Notes: generated by a model not told the origin, from the sequence alone. 64,000 bases of DNA from [Clostridium] saccharolyticum WM1 (GCF_000144625.1 NC_014376.1:310001-374000), one strand, 5' to 3'. Positions 1 to 8,189 are shown, counted from the first letter of the stretch. Made by a program: numbers and translations.

Positions 1-45
1 TGCGGCACGTTCCCGGCGGGTCAGTTCGCGGGAATCGGTACTCAT
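1..45 (-). CDS. Start of a Cys-rich VLP-like ICE protein (partial, runs off the left edge)
   Basis: An ATG at 45-43 overlaps the TGA of the upstream Cys-rich gene in an ATGA arrangement. The 15 visible codons read MSTDSRELTRRERAA. This resembles the N-terminus of the small cysteine-rich VLP proteins that follow DUF4366 in this ICE family. Only the start is visible, so the family call rests on that peptide and on gene order. Confidence 0.5.
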   Translation of the reverse strand, partial: MSTDSRELTRRERAA

Positions 46-254
46 TTGTCCGACTTCGGGCCAAGTTGGCCCGAAGTTCCCTCCCTTTGCGGCAAAATCA
101 AATCTCGGTAGCAAACGCCCACGCAGACAGAGCCGTTCCAATAACTACAATCCCGGCAGGGAGAGCCTTTCGGCGGCTTGTGCGCTGGAGCCGGGCGGCA
201 GGGGCAGGGCTTTTCTTTCATCATTTTTTCATAGGGGCTGTTGGTGAAATTCAT
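42..254 (-). CDS. Small cysteine-rich ICE protein (70 aa), function unknown
   Basis: The start is the ATG at 254, which overlaps the stop of the DUF4366 gene by four bases (ATGA), so the two are translationally coupled. Six cysteines lie in the middle of the protein (CPCR, CRDC, CVGVC spacing), suggesting a metal-binding or disulfide-rich fold. The last ten or so residues, GTSGQLGPKSDK, are encoded by one copy of the 25-bp palindrome (53-77), which therefore forms an in-frame C-terminal extension. I recognise it as a regular small member of Tn1549-like operons but know no function. Confidence 0.7.
   Translation of the reverse strand: MNFTNSPYEKMMKEKPCPCRPAPAHKPPKGSPCRDCSYWNGSVCVGVCYRDLILPQREGTSGQLGPKSDK
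53..77. repeat. ICE palindrome copy 1 (inside coding sequence)
   Basis: This is a perfect copy: 12-bp arm ACTTCGGGCCAA, one central G, then the reverse complement of the arm. It lies in frame at the 3' end of the small Cys-rich gene and encodes TSGQLGPKS on the minus strand. Confidence 0.95.
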
Positions 255-928
255 ACGTCCTCGTCCTCCCCAGTATCCGAAGCCTCCCCGTCTACTTCCC
301 ACGGCGGGGTATCGTCCTCCTGCTCGTCGTAGGGGTCGGCTTCGTATTCGTCAAATTCGTCCTCGGTCAAAGCGGTCTGTTCCTGCTTCGGGCGGTAAAT
401 CTTAAAGTAATATCCGGCCCCGCCGCCAATCACTACAACCGTCAGCACAAACAGGAGCATTGTAGTATTGCTTTTTTGCTCCGGCTCCGTAGAGGTTTCT
501 AAAGAAGTTTCAGAGCTTATATCCGTTTCAGAATCGCTTTCCGGTTCGGGAGTGGATACAACGGCGGTTTCATTTTCCTCGGTATCCTCGGATTTCTCCG
601 CAAGGGCCAGCAGGTCTTTTTCCGTCACGGCGTTCAGAAAATATACATTGTCCGTTTCCCGCTGAAGGTCAATGACAAGATAGAATACATTTTCGTCCGG
701 GGTGGTGATGGTGTAAAACTGCTTGCCATCCTCGTCCGTGGCGGTATTGACTACGGTTCCCGTTCCGGCTGGGGTAAAGGGATTGGGGTCGCTGGTTGTT
801 TCAGAAGTCGCCGGAGATTCCGTTACTTCCGGGGTTTCCTCACCGCCGCTGGCATAGGCCACAGTGCTAAAGGAAAATGCCATTAAAAAAGCGGCGCATA
901 GCACCGCCATCATACGAAATTTCTTCAT
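251..928 (-). CDS. DUF4366 family membrane protein of the conjugation operon
   Basis: The 225-residue protein has an N-terminal signal peptide (MKKFRMMAVLCAAFLMAFSF, then a VAYAS cleavage-like site). A small extracytoplasmic domain follows (about 55-105, with FYTITTPDENVFYLVID). Next come a Ser/Thr/Glu-rich linker, one membrane helix near residues 155-175 (MLLFVLTVVVIGGGAGYYF) and an acidic cytoplasmic tail. This layout is typical of DUF4366 proteins of Tn1549-like elements. It is probably an accessory component of the type IV secretion channel at the cell surface. The ATG overlaps the DUF4315 stop by four bases. Confidence 0.88.
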   Translation of the reverse strand: MKKFRMMAVLCAAFLMAFSFSTVAYASGGEETPEVTESPATSETTSDPNPFTPAGTGTVVNTATDEDGKQFYTITTPDENVFYLVIDLQRETDNVYFLNAVTEKDLLALAEKSEDTEENETAVVSTPEPESDSETDISSETSLETSTEPEQKSNTTMLLFVLTVVVIGGGAGYYFKIYRPKQEQTALTEDEFDEYEADPYDEQEDDTPPWEVDGEASDTGEDEDV

Positions 929-1194
929 TCTTCGATTTCCTCCTTTTCAGTTTGGGCGGGTACTGCGGACTTCGGGCCAAGTTGGCCCGAAGTGGCGCCG
1001 CCTGCCTTTGCTGCTTTCAGCAGGTCGGCAAGGTCGGTCAGGGAAATATCCATGCCGCGCACCGCGTCCACGATTTCCAGATTTTCCAGCTCGGTTTTCT
1101 GCTTTTCCAGTTCTCGGAGCTTCGTTTGAAACTCATTGATTTTATCCTTAGTTTTCTGTATGTCCTTGCTAACACGTTCAATTTTTACGTTCAA
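925..1194 (-). CDS. DUF4315 family small coiled-coil ICE protein
   Basis: The start is a TTG at 1194, supported by AAAGGAGG six bases upstream. No ATG fits. The first 50 residues form a charged coiled coil (KIERVSKDIQKTKDKINEF...), as in DUF4315. The middle carries the short SLTDLADLL segment usual for the family. The C-terminal tail contains TSGQLGPKS, encoded by palindrome copy 2. The gene sits between the NlpC/P60 hydrolase and DUF4366, its usual neighbours. The molecular role is unknown. Confidence 0.87.
   Translation of the reverse strand: MNVKIERVSKDIQKTKDKINEFQTKLRELEKQKTELENLEIVDAVRGMDISLTDLADLLKAAKAGGATSGQLGPKSAVPAQTEKEEIEE
969..993. repeat. ICE palindrome copy 2 (inside the DUF4315 gene)
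   Basis: Perfect 12-1-12 palindrome with a central G, in frame within the low-complexity C-terminal tail of the DUF4315 gene. Confidence 0.95.
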
Positions 1195-1211
1195 AAGTTA
1201 CCTCCTTTTCG

Positions 1212-3023
1212 TTATGGCAAACGCCCATAGCCTAAAAAATGATTTTGCCAGTAGTTTGTATTGATCGAAGTGTACTGTATGGGAGAACCGCAATGGATCA
1301 TCATACCGTTTCCAACGTAAATTCCCACATGGCTTGCGCCGGAAGTGTCGTAGGTGCCTTGAAAGAAAATCAGGTCGCCGGGTTGTGCTTCACCCGGTGG
1401 GATATGGGAACAGGAATTAAAAAGCCCCGTTGCGGTGGTTCGCCCCACGCTTCCCACACCCGACTGATTGATGACCCAGCACACAAAGCCCGAACAATCA
1501 AAGGAAGTGGAGGGAGAAGAACCGCCCCAAACATAGGGGTAGCCTAAATATTTCTCCGCTTCCGTAATCATGGCGGCAAATTCCGGGTCGGCCAGAGCTT
1601 GTGGCGGTATGTCGTAATCGGTGTATTCCCCGGCATGGGCGTAAATATTGCCCTCGAACAGATAAGGGCGGTTGCCTTTGGTCTTTTGGTAAATGGCATA
1701 GCGTTCCGTCTGCTCCGGGTCGAGATTGGAAAGAGCCACGGCTCCCAATGACTTATTCTTCAAAGACACATTGAGGATATAGTAATCATAGGGAACCTCG
1801 TAGGTGTCGGTATGGGTTTCGCCGTTCTCGTCCGTCCAAGTGTCGGTTTCCGTGCGATAGCGTACCTCCACGGTTTCTGTGATGGTCAGGATATACTGTT
1901 GCCCGAACAGGGCTTGCAGTTCTGCCTGCGCCTGCGCCAGAGTGTAGCCGCCGTATTTTGCGGTCAGATAAGAAGCCAGCTCAAAGGGGTCATGCCCGAT
2001 TTCGTCCACGGAATAGCGGTACTCGTCATAGCCGGGATAATCGCTTTCTATCCGGGAGAGCCGTTCCCGCAAATCCTTTTCCAGTGCGGTATAGCTTTCG
2101 TCCACGGCTTCAATATCACTGTCCGACGAACCGTAGGAAGTGCCGCCCACCACGCTAATCAGGCCGTTGCCGATGGTGGTGATTCCCGCCATGCAGGATT
2201 GTAGAACCACAATCAACAGGAACAGCACCAGCCCAAGCAATAAAATCTTTGGATTGCGCTTTACAAAGGCCGCAACCGTTCGGGTTACTTTTTCTGTGAA
2301 CCGCACCGCTTTTTTGCCCTGCTTTGCCGCTTCCTTTGCTTGCTTTCGATACTGCTTTTTTAACTGTTGCTTCTGCCAGAACCGGGAAACCGGGTTACTT
2401 TGCAAGCCCGGATTGTCCTGCACAAGCTGGCGGTAGGCATAATCGGCTCTTGCGCTGATATGCCTGTTTTCCCATTTGCGAACCTGCCGGGCAGGACGGG
2501 TGCGGATACGGTGCTTGATAAAGCGTGTACCGCCCCGGACAAGGTGTTCCCCGGCAAGCTCCGTTTTGTGGGCGGCTTCCGTGCCTGCATTTTCATTCTC
2601 CACCTGATGGATTTTTCCATGCACATACTGCCATGACTGATACCGGGCAGCACGATTGATGGTTTTAATGGGGCCGGGTCTTTTTTGCGGCTTCTGATTC
2701 GCCAACTTTTCACGGGCGGTATTCAGCTTTTCGCCGCTTTTTTCCATACGGAGCTTTGATTTCTCCATACGCTTGCCGTTTTGCGCCGCCTTTTTGCCAG
2801 TAGAGCCAGAATGTGAATCAGCTCCAGCAGTTTCACCGTCAAGCGGGGTGTCCGTTTTTTCATTACCGGGCGGCGGCTCTCCGTCATGCCGCAGACGTTC
2901 CGAGGGGCTGGGCTTTTTGCTGTCCTGCCGGAGCTTTCCCGACTTCGGGCCAAGTTGGCCCGAAGTTACCGCCTGTCCCTTTGGCGTAAACTGCAAGCGG
3001 CCCGGCCTGCCCGTATCACGCAT
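1212..3023 (-). CDS. CD1108-type conjugation protein with NlpC/P60 (C40) peptidase domain
   Basis: The 603-residue protein starts with MRDTGRPGRLQF, typical of this family. A long basic cytoplasmic region follows, then one membrane helix near residues 262-282 (ILLLGLVLFLLIVVLQS), an extracytoplasmic middle domain, and a C-terminal NlpC/P60 hydrolase from about 485. The catalytic Cys is in FDCSGF (about 509) and the His is in SHVGIYVG (about 561). It is the VirB1-like cell-wall hydrolase that opens peptidoglycan for the transfer channel. The start overlaps the virB4 stop by eight bases, and AGGGAGG lies upstream. Palindrome copy 3 is in frame near the N-terminus (TSGQLGPKS). Confidence 0.92.
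   Translation of the reverse strand: MRDTGRPGRLQFTPKGQAVTSGQLGPKSGKLRQDSKKPSPSERLRHDGEPPPGNEKTDTPLDGETAGADSHSGSTGKKAAQNGKRMEKSKLRMEKSGEKLNTAREKLANQKPQKRPGPIKTINRAARYQSWQYVHGKIHQVENENAGTEAAHKTELAGEHLVRGGTRFIKHRIRTRPARQVRKWENRHISARADYAYRQLVQDNPGLQSNPVSRFWQKQQLKKQYRKQAKEAAKQGKKAVRFTEKVTRTVAAFVKRNPKILLLGLVLFLLIVVLQSCMAGITTIGNGLISVVGGTSYGSSDSDIEAVDESYTALEKDLRERLSRIESDYPGYDEYRYSVDEIGHDPFELASYLTAKYGGYTLAQAQAELQALFGQQYILTITETVEVRYRTETDTWTDENGETHTDTYEVPYDYYILNVSLKNKSLGAVALSNLDPEQTERYAIYQKTKGNRPYLFEGNIYAHAGEYTDYDIPPQALADPEFAAMITEAEKYLGYPYVWGGSSPSTSFDCSGFVCWVINQSGVGSVGRTTATGLFNSCSHIPPGEAQPGDLIFFQGTYDTSGASHVGIYVGNGMMIHCGSPIQYTSINTNYWQNHFLGYGRLP
2942..2966. repeat. ICE palindrome copy 3 (inside the NlpC/P60 gene)
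   Basis: Perfect 12-1-12 palindrome with a central G, in frame at about codons 20-28 of the NlpC/P60 gene. Confidence 0.95.
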
Positions 3024-5379
3024 TTTGGGCCTCCCTTATGTCCTCCGGGCGGGTCGTTAGCAGATTGTAGATTTCACCACGGGGGAAACGGTCTACAAAG
3101 GGAATGGTAGTATTGCCGAAGAACAAAAGCCCTTCGCCGGAATTGCTGTGAGCGATATACGAAAGCTGATGTTCCGATATGCCAAGCTGTTTGGCGAGAA
3201 TTGCCCGGTCGCCCTGCGCCTGTGACAGCAATATCATAAAGTCACTGTTTTCCAAGATATTTTCAATCTCACGGCTGGCTAAAAGATCTTTTACATTCTG
3301 CGTGAGGGCACTCGGTACACAGCCCTTTTTACGAAGCATTTTCCATACACGGACAAAGTAGCTGGCAGAAAGTGCGTCCTGCAACAAAATATGAAATTCG
3401 TCATAGTAACACCAAGTCGCAAGACTTCTGGAAAAGTTCTCGTCTACCGCCTGTGTCACCAGCTCGTTTGTGATGTGCATGGCAATTTTGCGCAGGTTTT
3501 CACCCATGCTTTTCAGCACGATACAGGTAATACGGCTGTCGGTCTGTACGTTGGTAGGGTGGTTGAACATATTAAGGGAACCGGTGCAGTAAAGCTCCAA
3601 GGCGGTTGCAATCCGTCTGGCTTCCGGTTCGGGCTGCTGGCATAAGGTTTCATACAGGTTTTGCAGAAGCGGCATTTTCCCGTCCCCGATACCAAGAGCA
3701 AGCTCCCGGTATACCAGCCGCACACAACGGTCAATGACCGTTTTTTCAATGGGCTGTAACCCCTCCTTGCCGCCGATAATCAGCTCACATAATGACAATA
3801 AAAAATCCGCTTTCATCGAAAGCGGGCTGTCCTCTCCGGCTAAATTCAGTTTTAAGTCCATTGGGTTGATGTGATGGGGGCTGTTGGGCGATATTTCTAT
3901 GACCTCCCCGCCAAGCCGCCGGACTAACGGGGCATATTCGCCCATTGGGTCTACCACGATAATCCGGTCTTTGGTAGCAAGAAACACATTGATTAGCTCA
4001 CGCTTTGCGGCAAAGCTCTTGCCGGAACCGGTGGAGCCAAGATATAAACCGTTGGCGGATTTCAGCTTTTTGCGGTCTGCCATGATAACATTGTGGGAAA
4101 GAGCGTTCATTCCGTAGTACAATGCCTGCCCGTCCATGCGAAGCTCCTGCGTCATAAAGGGAACGAAAATCGCCGTGGAGCTTGTTGTCATGCCCCGCTG
4201 TATTTCAATGCCATTCCAGCCAAGGGGCAGACTGCTCATAAAGCCCTGTTCCTGCTGAAAGTCCAGCCGTTTGAGAAAGCAGTTGTATTTCTGTGTAATG
4301 CCCGACACCGTGAAAATGTCATTTTCCAACTGCTGGCGGGTGGGGGCCGTATTCACCACAAGGAACGTAAGTAAAAACATTCGCTCGTTGCGGCTTTGTA
4401 AATCTGCTAAGAGTGCCGCCGCGTCCTTGCTGTATGTGAGCAAATCCGGGGGAAGAATATCAATGTCATACCCGGCCCGGGCGGCTTTTTTCTGCTCGTC
4501 CATTTTCATCCGGTCTATGTCGGTCAGTTTGGCCTTGACCGTTTTCACCGCTTTGGTCTGGTCTACCGTCTGGATATGCAGGGTAATGGTCATTTCCGCG
4601 TCCACTTCCAAAAGCTCCGCTAACAGCTTGTCGGAAAGCTCGGAAGCCATAATCTGCATATACAGAGCCGCGCCCCATGTAGTCCCTACACGAAAGGCGC
4701 GGCTTTGGCGAAAGTCAAAGGACGTGGGAGCAATAAAATCTTTTGTCCCGATGCCTGTTTTGGGTATCATATCCCAAGAGAAAATAAATTTTTCCTTTCC
4801 TCCGGGGTGTAGCTGGCTGTGCAGCACTTCCAAGCGTTCCCGCCCGGAAAGGGTTGCCGACTGTACGCCCAGCTTCTTGAAGTTCCCTATAATATCCGCT
4901 TCGATACGTTCCAAGCGGGGTCGAGCCGCCGCGATTCCGTCCGCATGAATCCCGAATGTGATGTATTTGGAGCGGACAATGCCGTTGTTGCTTTTGGCAA
5001 TTTGGTTTTCCAGCATGGCGGTAAATTCGCCCCGGATACTGTTAAAATCGTCGTCCTGCGGAGAAATGTTCACGCTGTAACGGTTCTCCGGGCGGGAGCG
5101 GTGATTGATAAAGGAAAGCTGAAAGGGCAAGGCACTGTCAAAGTAATTGAGGAAGCCGCAGTACCCGTCAAAAATAGTGCTTTGGTCCTCACTGGAAGCC
5201 ACGGCGTAGTTAATATCCTCATAGGAAAGGGTCTTTGTATAGTAGCCCTCCCGCACCTTGCAGATACCGTCTTTTAGCATTTCCTTGTAGGGAATGGTCT
5301 GCTGTGCCGATTGCGGCCCACGTTTTTTAGACTTTCCGCTTTTTACGGGAACTGGCGGGCGTTTTATTTTTTGTGCCAT
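3016..5379 (-). CDS. VirB4-like conjugative transfer ATPase
   Basis: The 787-residue protein starts at an ATG with a strong AGGAGG. The N-terminal half matches the VirB4/TraE domain of this ICE family (QQTIPYKEML, YTKTLSYEDINYA). The C-terminal half is a P-loop ATPase with Walker A GSTGSGKS near residue 450 and Walker B-like IIVVDPMGEY and WCYYDEFHILL segments. It powers the type IV secretion channel at the cytoplasmic membrane. It overlaps prgI by about 53 bases, so the two are translationally coupled. The gene appears intact. Confidence 0.95.
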   Translation of the reverse strand: MAQKIKRPPVPVKSGKSKKRGPQSAQQTIPYKEMLKDGICKVREGYYTKTLSYEDINYAVASSEDQSTIFDGYCGFLNYFDSALPFQLSFINHRSRPENRYSVNISPQDDDFNSIRGEFTAMLENQIAKSNNGIVRSKYITFGIHADGIAAARPRLERIEADIIGNFKKLGVQSATLSGRERLEVLHSQLHPGGKEKFIFSWDMIPKTGIGTKDFIAPTSFDFRQSRAFRVGTTWGAALYMQIMASELSDKLLAELLEVDAEMTITLHIQTVDQTKAVKTVKAKLTDIDRMKMDEQKKAARAGYDIDILPPDLLTYSKDAAALLADLQSRNERMFLLTFLVVNTAPTRQQLENDIFTVSGITQKYNCFLKRLDFQQEQGFMSSLPLGWNGIEIQRGMTTSSTAIFVPFMTQELRMDGQALYYGMNALSHNVIMADRKKLKSANGLYLGSTGSGKSFAAKRELINVFLATKDRIIVVDPMGEYAPLVRRLGGEVIEISPNSPHHINPMDLKLNLAGEDSPLSMKADFLLSLCELIIGGKEGLQPIEKTVIDRCVRLVYRELALGIGDGKMPLLQNLYETLCQQPEPEARRIATALELYCTGSLNMFNHPTNVQTDSRITCIVLKSMGENLRKIAMHITNELVTQAVDENFSRSLATWCYYDEFHILLQDALSASYFVRVWKMLRKKGCVPSALTQNVKDLLASREIENILENSDFMILLSQAQGDRAILAKQLGISEHQLSYIAHSNSGEGLLFFGNTTIPFVDRFPRGEIYNLLTTRPEDIREAQNA

Positions 5380-5722
5380 TGGGTGAAACCTCCTTTCCGG
5401 GTTTGCTTAGATACGCATAGAAATTCTGTGTCAGGTAGGGGCGTGTGCGAGGCCATAGGAATTTGGAACGGACAATATTTCGCACCACCTTTTCCAGAGG
5501 CTGTCCGTCACGCTCATACATGGCAATGAGAAAGCAAGGAAGCATGAGGGCAATCATTAAGAGCATAGCCCCGGTATTGCCAATGGCGGTACGGGTAAAC
5601 AGATACGTCGGAATCCCGACTACCGCTGCCGCTCCAAAGCATAAAAGCTGGCGTTTGGTGAGATTAAACGCCACTTTGGTTTTTATTTTTGATAAATCGT
5701 TTGGTACGCTTACATAGGCCAA
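5327..5722 (-). CDS. PrgI family membrane protein of the conjugation channel
   Basis: A TTG start at 5722 is chosen because GGAAAGGAGG lies eight bases upstream and the protein then begins AYVSVPNDLSKIKTKVAF, the usual PrgI N-terminus. Longer in-frame extensions would run through the palindrome and lack homology. The 131-residue protein has two adjacent membrane helices (about 25-75) followed by a basic tail. PrgI proteins are VirB3-like inner-membrane parts of the Gram-positive type IV system and sit directly before virB4. Confidence 0.9.
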   Translation of the reverse strand: MAYVSVPNDLSKIKTKVAFNLTKRQLLCFGAAAVVGIPTYLFTRTAIGNTGAMLLMIALMLPCFLIAMYERDGQPLEKVVRNIVRSKFLWPRTRPYLTQNFYAYLSKPGKEVSPNGTKNKTPASSRKKRKV

Positions 5723-5741
5723 TGAAAAATCCTCCTTTCCG

Positions 5742-5766
5742 ACTTCGGGCCAAGTTGACCCGAAGT
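5742..5766. repeat. ICE palindrome copy 4
   Basis: It lies between the DUF7007-like stop and the prgI ribosome binding site. One arm has a single G-to-A change (TTGACCC instead of TTGGCCC). On the transcribed minus strand this would still pair as G-U. Confidence 0.92.
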
Positions 5767-5769
5767 TCA

Positions 5770-6168
5770 TTATCGTTCTGCGCTGTGAGCAGGAACAGCC
5801 TGTCGGGCCGGGGTCTTTTCCAGTCCGGCCTGCCGTATACGCCAATAGTCCGGGTTATTTTCCCGGAGTGACCTGTTGATGTTTTCCTCAAAAGCGGACT
5901 TATCCTTAATGCGGTCAGGAACCGTCCACAGCTTTTTATCCAAAAGCTCCCGCAGGGCAACATCTTCCTGCGTATCTTCCTCAAAGCAGAGAAAACCGCT
6001 ATGACGAAAGCCGCACTTGATAGCGGCAGGAGAAAGCACCGCCGCCATATCCTTTGCAACCATTGTGCCGCCATGACTAGCGGTACTCACAAGAAACACG
6101 CCGGGGCAGAGCACATCACAGGTCTGCACCTTGCCCCACGGCGATTGTTCCGGCTGTTGGTAGAGCAT
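5770..6168 (-). CDS. DUF7007-like ICE protein, function unknown
   Basis: The start is the ATG at 6168, with AAGGAGG six bases upstream. A further upstream in-frame ATG lacks a site. The 132-residue protein begins MLYQQPEQSPWGKVQTCDVLCPG and contains VFLVSTASHGGTMV, the pattern of the DUF7007 family found on plasmids and ICEs. The rest is a small alpha/beta domain with a basic tail ending SAER. There are no catalytic motifs I can name. It is the first gene of the prgI-virB4 run after the yjdF interruption. Confidence 0.7.
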   Translation of the reverse strand: MLYQQPEQSPWGKVQTCDVLCPGVFLVSTASHGGTMVAKDMAAVLSPAAIKCGFRHSGFLCFEEDTQEDVALRELLDKKLWTVPDRIKDKSAFEENINRSLRENNPDYWRIRQAGLEKTPARQAVPAHSAER

Positions 6169-6187
6169 AAAAAACCTCCTTTCGTAG

Positions 6188-6216
6188 TTGTGAAATAACA
6201 ATATTTAGTGTAAAAT
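6188..6216 (+). promoter_or_regulatory. Sigma-A-type promoter for yjdF
   Basis: The -35 is TTGTGA (6188-6193), then 17 bases, then -10 TAAAAT (6211-6216). It faces the yjdF riboswitch and diverges from the DUF7007-like gene. Confidence 0.6.
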
Positions 6217-6224
6217 AAAGATAT

Positions 6225-6345
6225 AAATTAATAAGCGCAAAGATAAAAACACAGTCCCGGCTGGTAGTCCGGGCGCAGAAACACCTGTCAGTAACCTGCC
6301 TCCTCGGTTGTCCATTCTTTGCCGTAGAAACGAGGGGCATTTGTT
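6225..6345 (+). ncRNA. Putative yjdF riboswitch
   Basis: The leader between the promoter and the yjdF ATG can form a closing GCGC/GCGC pairing around the hairpin CCCGG-CCGGG. It can also form a second stem in which TGCCTCCTCG (about 6297-6306) pairs with CGAGGGGCA (about 6331-6339). The second stem would mask GAGGGG, the only ribosome binding site for yjdF. The position fits the yjdF motif, an azaaromatic-sensing riboswitch known upstream of this gene family. I assigned it from context and folding by eye, not by a covariance search. Confidence 0.6.
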
Positions 6346-6764
6346 ATGCAAAAAATCGAAAGTAAACTGACGGTGTTTTTTGATGACCCATTTTGGGTCG
6401 GGGTCTGTGAACGTTTTACAGACGGAAAATTGGAAGTCTGCAAAATAACGTTTGGCGCGGAGCCTAAAGATTATGAAGTATATGACTTTCTTCTTAAAAA
6501 TTGGAATAAGCTGCGGTTTAGCCCTCCTGTAAAAGCAGATAGCAAACAGGATATAAAAATTAATCCTAAGCGTATGCAACGCTCTATAAAAAAGCAACTT
6601 GAAGTACAGGGGATCGGAACCAAATCACAACAAGCCTTAAAACTCCAACAAGAAGAACTAAGATTACTCGTAGAGAAAAAAGCCGCAAGCAAAAAGAGGA
6701 CGAAAAACAACGTCAGTTTGAGTTGCGGCAACAAAAGCGTAAAGAGAAACACAGGGGTAGATAA
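6346..6764 (+). pseudogene. yjdF: YjdF (DUF2992) family protein, frameshifted near its C-terminus
   Basis: The reading frame from the ATG at 6346 encodes a typical YjdF start (SKLTVFFDDPFWVGVCER, FGAEPKDYEVYDF, NPKRMQRSIKKQ, GTKSQQALKLQQEE). After about codon 110 the frame diverges from the family. The expected basic C-terminus (SRKQKEDEKQRQFELRQQKR, then KEKHRGR and stop at 6764) is read in the -1 frame. An A6 run at about 6675-6681 that was once A7 would explain this. The zero frame instead runs 600 bases into an antisense gene. The function of YjdF is unknown; it responds to aromatic compounds through its riboswitch. A sequencing error or a slippage event is also possible. Confidence 0.75.
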
Positions 6765-6779
6765 TTCCCCCCTGTGTTT
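6747..6779. terminator. Hairpin overlapping the end of yjdF
   Basis: AAACACAGGGG (6747-6757) pairs with CCCCTGTGTTT (6769-6779) around an 11-base loop that holds the yjdF stop codon of the -1 frame. There is no long T run. It could act as a bidirectional terminator between yjdF and the convergent spoVG-like gene. Confidence 0.5.
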
Positions 6780-6801
6780 CATGCTTTTCCAATTCTCAAA
6801 G

Positions 6802-7263
6802 TTACCTTTCTGCATTTTTTACCTTTTCAGCCTTTGCCGGAGCAGGCCGGGCGGCGTTTTCCTGTGCCGCCTGTTTCGCGCCCTCCGCAAGCTGTTTCGG
6901 GATAGACTGCTTTTCGGGGGAAGCAATGGCAGCGGCGCGGGTCTGCAACTTTTCAAGCTCTGCATGGTAGGCCGCTGTCACGGCTTCGGTCAGTTCCGCG
7001 CGAAACTCCTTTGTAATGGGGCGGGCCGTATCCCGGTAGCCGGTCTTGCTGGTCTTATCCGGCTTGCTCGGCATACCAACAAAAGTGCCCTTATCACTCT
7101 GCAAAATCTTAAAATCATCAATCACAAAGCAGTCGTTCAGCTTCAGACTGGCAAAGCCTACAAGGTTGCCCTTTGGCTCAATGAGCCGGGCGGTAACATC
7201 CAGTTTCAGCGGCGTTGCCGCCTGTTCCGTTTCCTGCGGAACCGTTGTTTTTTCGTTGTTCAT
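6802..7263 (-). CDS. SpoVG-like protein of the ICE
   Basis: The ATG at 7263 is preceded by AAAGGAG. Residues about 20-95 match the SpoVG fold (LDVTARLIEPKGNLVGFASL, FVIDDFKILQSDKGTFVGMPS, then the RPITKEFRAEL segment). A basic Ala-rich tail ends NAER. Chromosomal SpoVG is an RNA/DNA-binding regulator, and ICE versions are regular members of Tn1549-like operons. They may tune element or host gene expression, but that is inference. Palindrome copy 5 lies just upstream of its ribosome binding site. Confidence 0.88.
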   Translation of the reverse strand: MNNEKTTVPQETEQAATPLKLDVTARLIEPKGNLVGFASLKLNDCFVIDDFKILQSDKGTFVGMPSKPDKTSKTGYRDTARPITKEFRAELTEAVTAAYHAELEKLQTRAAAIASPEKQSIPKQLAEGAKQAAQENAARPAPAKAEKVKNAER

Positions 7264-7284
7264 AATAAAAATTTCTCCTTTCTC

Positions 7285-7309
7285 ACTTCGGGACAAATTG
7301 GCCCGAAGT
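7285..7309. repeat. ICE palindrome copy 5
   Basis: It lies two bases after the VirB6/TrbL-like stop and immediately before the spoVG-like ribosome binding site. One arm position (GGGACAA) and the central base (A) differ from consensus. Confidence 0.9.
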
Positions 7310-7311
7310 TG

Positions 7312-8178
7312 TCAGTGCGCTCCAAAAATAGATTTCGCAAGGCTTCCCGTCTTGAACATGGTGAAGCACAATAGAACCGTATAGCCGATTACTGTCCATA
7401 TGGCTCCAATGGGGTCGCCGCCTACGGCGATACTCTGCACCAGCTTTGCGTAGATTCCCACACATACCAAAATCAGCAAGCCTTGAAAGCCCACGGCGCA
7501 CAGGGATTTCAGATAGTTCTGGCCCATGCCTCCGATTTCCCTGTTGACCAAGGTTGCCATCGGCACAGGTGCTAAACTGGTGAGTAGGTAAATTTCAATC
7601 ATTCTGCCGTACACAATGACAAACACAACAATGTTGATTGCTACGACAATAATCTTAATCAGAAAGGATTGCATCCACAGACCAAGCAGAGGGCCGATTT
7701 CCATTGTCATGAGCTGGGCTTTCAAGCTGTCCAGCATATTGGGGCTTACCGCCGTGTTTCCTGCAATCACGCCCCCTGCGCTGTTAATGACGCTTTGGGA
7801 AACATCAAATACCGCCATCACGATATTGAACGTGTTGGAAAGAAGCAGTACCGCGACAAAGGTTTTGAATATCCACTTGAAGAAAATCCATGTGTCAATG
7901 TCGTGCAGGTTGTTCCGGTCAATGAGCATTTGAATCAGCTCATAGCACATGACAAAGGTAAGCACCAGTCCGGCAATCGGCAAGACAACCGTTTCGGATA
8001 GGCTGCGTATGAGGGAGAATACGCCGGGGTTCCAATTCCCCGGCGTGGTTCCCACCTGTGTTGCAATCTCTCCGATCTGGTCGTTCACGTTCTTAAAAAG
8101 GCCGCTTAAATTGCCCATGATACCATCTACCAGCAGGCCCTTTATCCATTCATTAATCCAGTCGGTGAGAAAATCCAT
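7312..8178 (-). CDS. VirB6/TrbL-like polytopic conjugation protein
   Basis: The 288-residue protein has an amphipathic N-terminus (MDFLTDWINEWIKGLLVDGI) and about six hydrophobic segments. These include TVVLPIAGLVLTFVMCYELI, WIFKTFVAVLLLSNTFNIVM, IIVVAINIVVFVIVYGRMIE and AVGFQGLLILVCVGIY. Its size and place between Maff2 and PrgI/VirB4 match the CD1107/CD0411-type channel protein of Tn1549-like ICEs. It probably forms the inner-membrane pore of the secretion apparatus. AAGGTAGG upstream serves as ribosome binding site. Confidence 0.88.
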   Translation of the reverse strand: MDFLTDWINEWIKGLLVDGIMGNLSGLFKNVNDQIGEIATQVGTTPGNWNPGVFSLIRSLSETVVLPIAGLVLTFVMCYELIQMLIDRNNLHDIDTWIFFKWIFKTFVAVLLLSNTFNIVMAVFDVSQSVINSAGGVIAGNTAVSPNMLDSLKAQLMTMEIGPLLGLWMQSFLIKIIVVAINIVVFVIVYGRMIEIYLLTSLAPVPMATLVNREIGGMGQNYLKSLCAVGFQGLLILVCVGIYAKLVQSIAVGGDPIGAIWTVIGYTVLLCFTMFKTGSLAKSIFGAH

Positions 8179-8189
8179 ACCGGCCTACC

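Noticed and set aside
6765..7374. Extension of the yjdF zero frame to 342 residues
   Set aside because: After about codon 110 it has no YjdF similarity and lies antisense to the spoVG-like gene.
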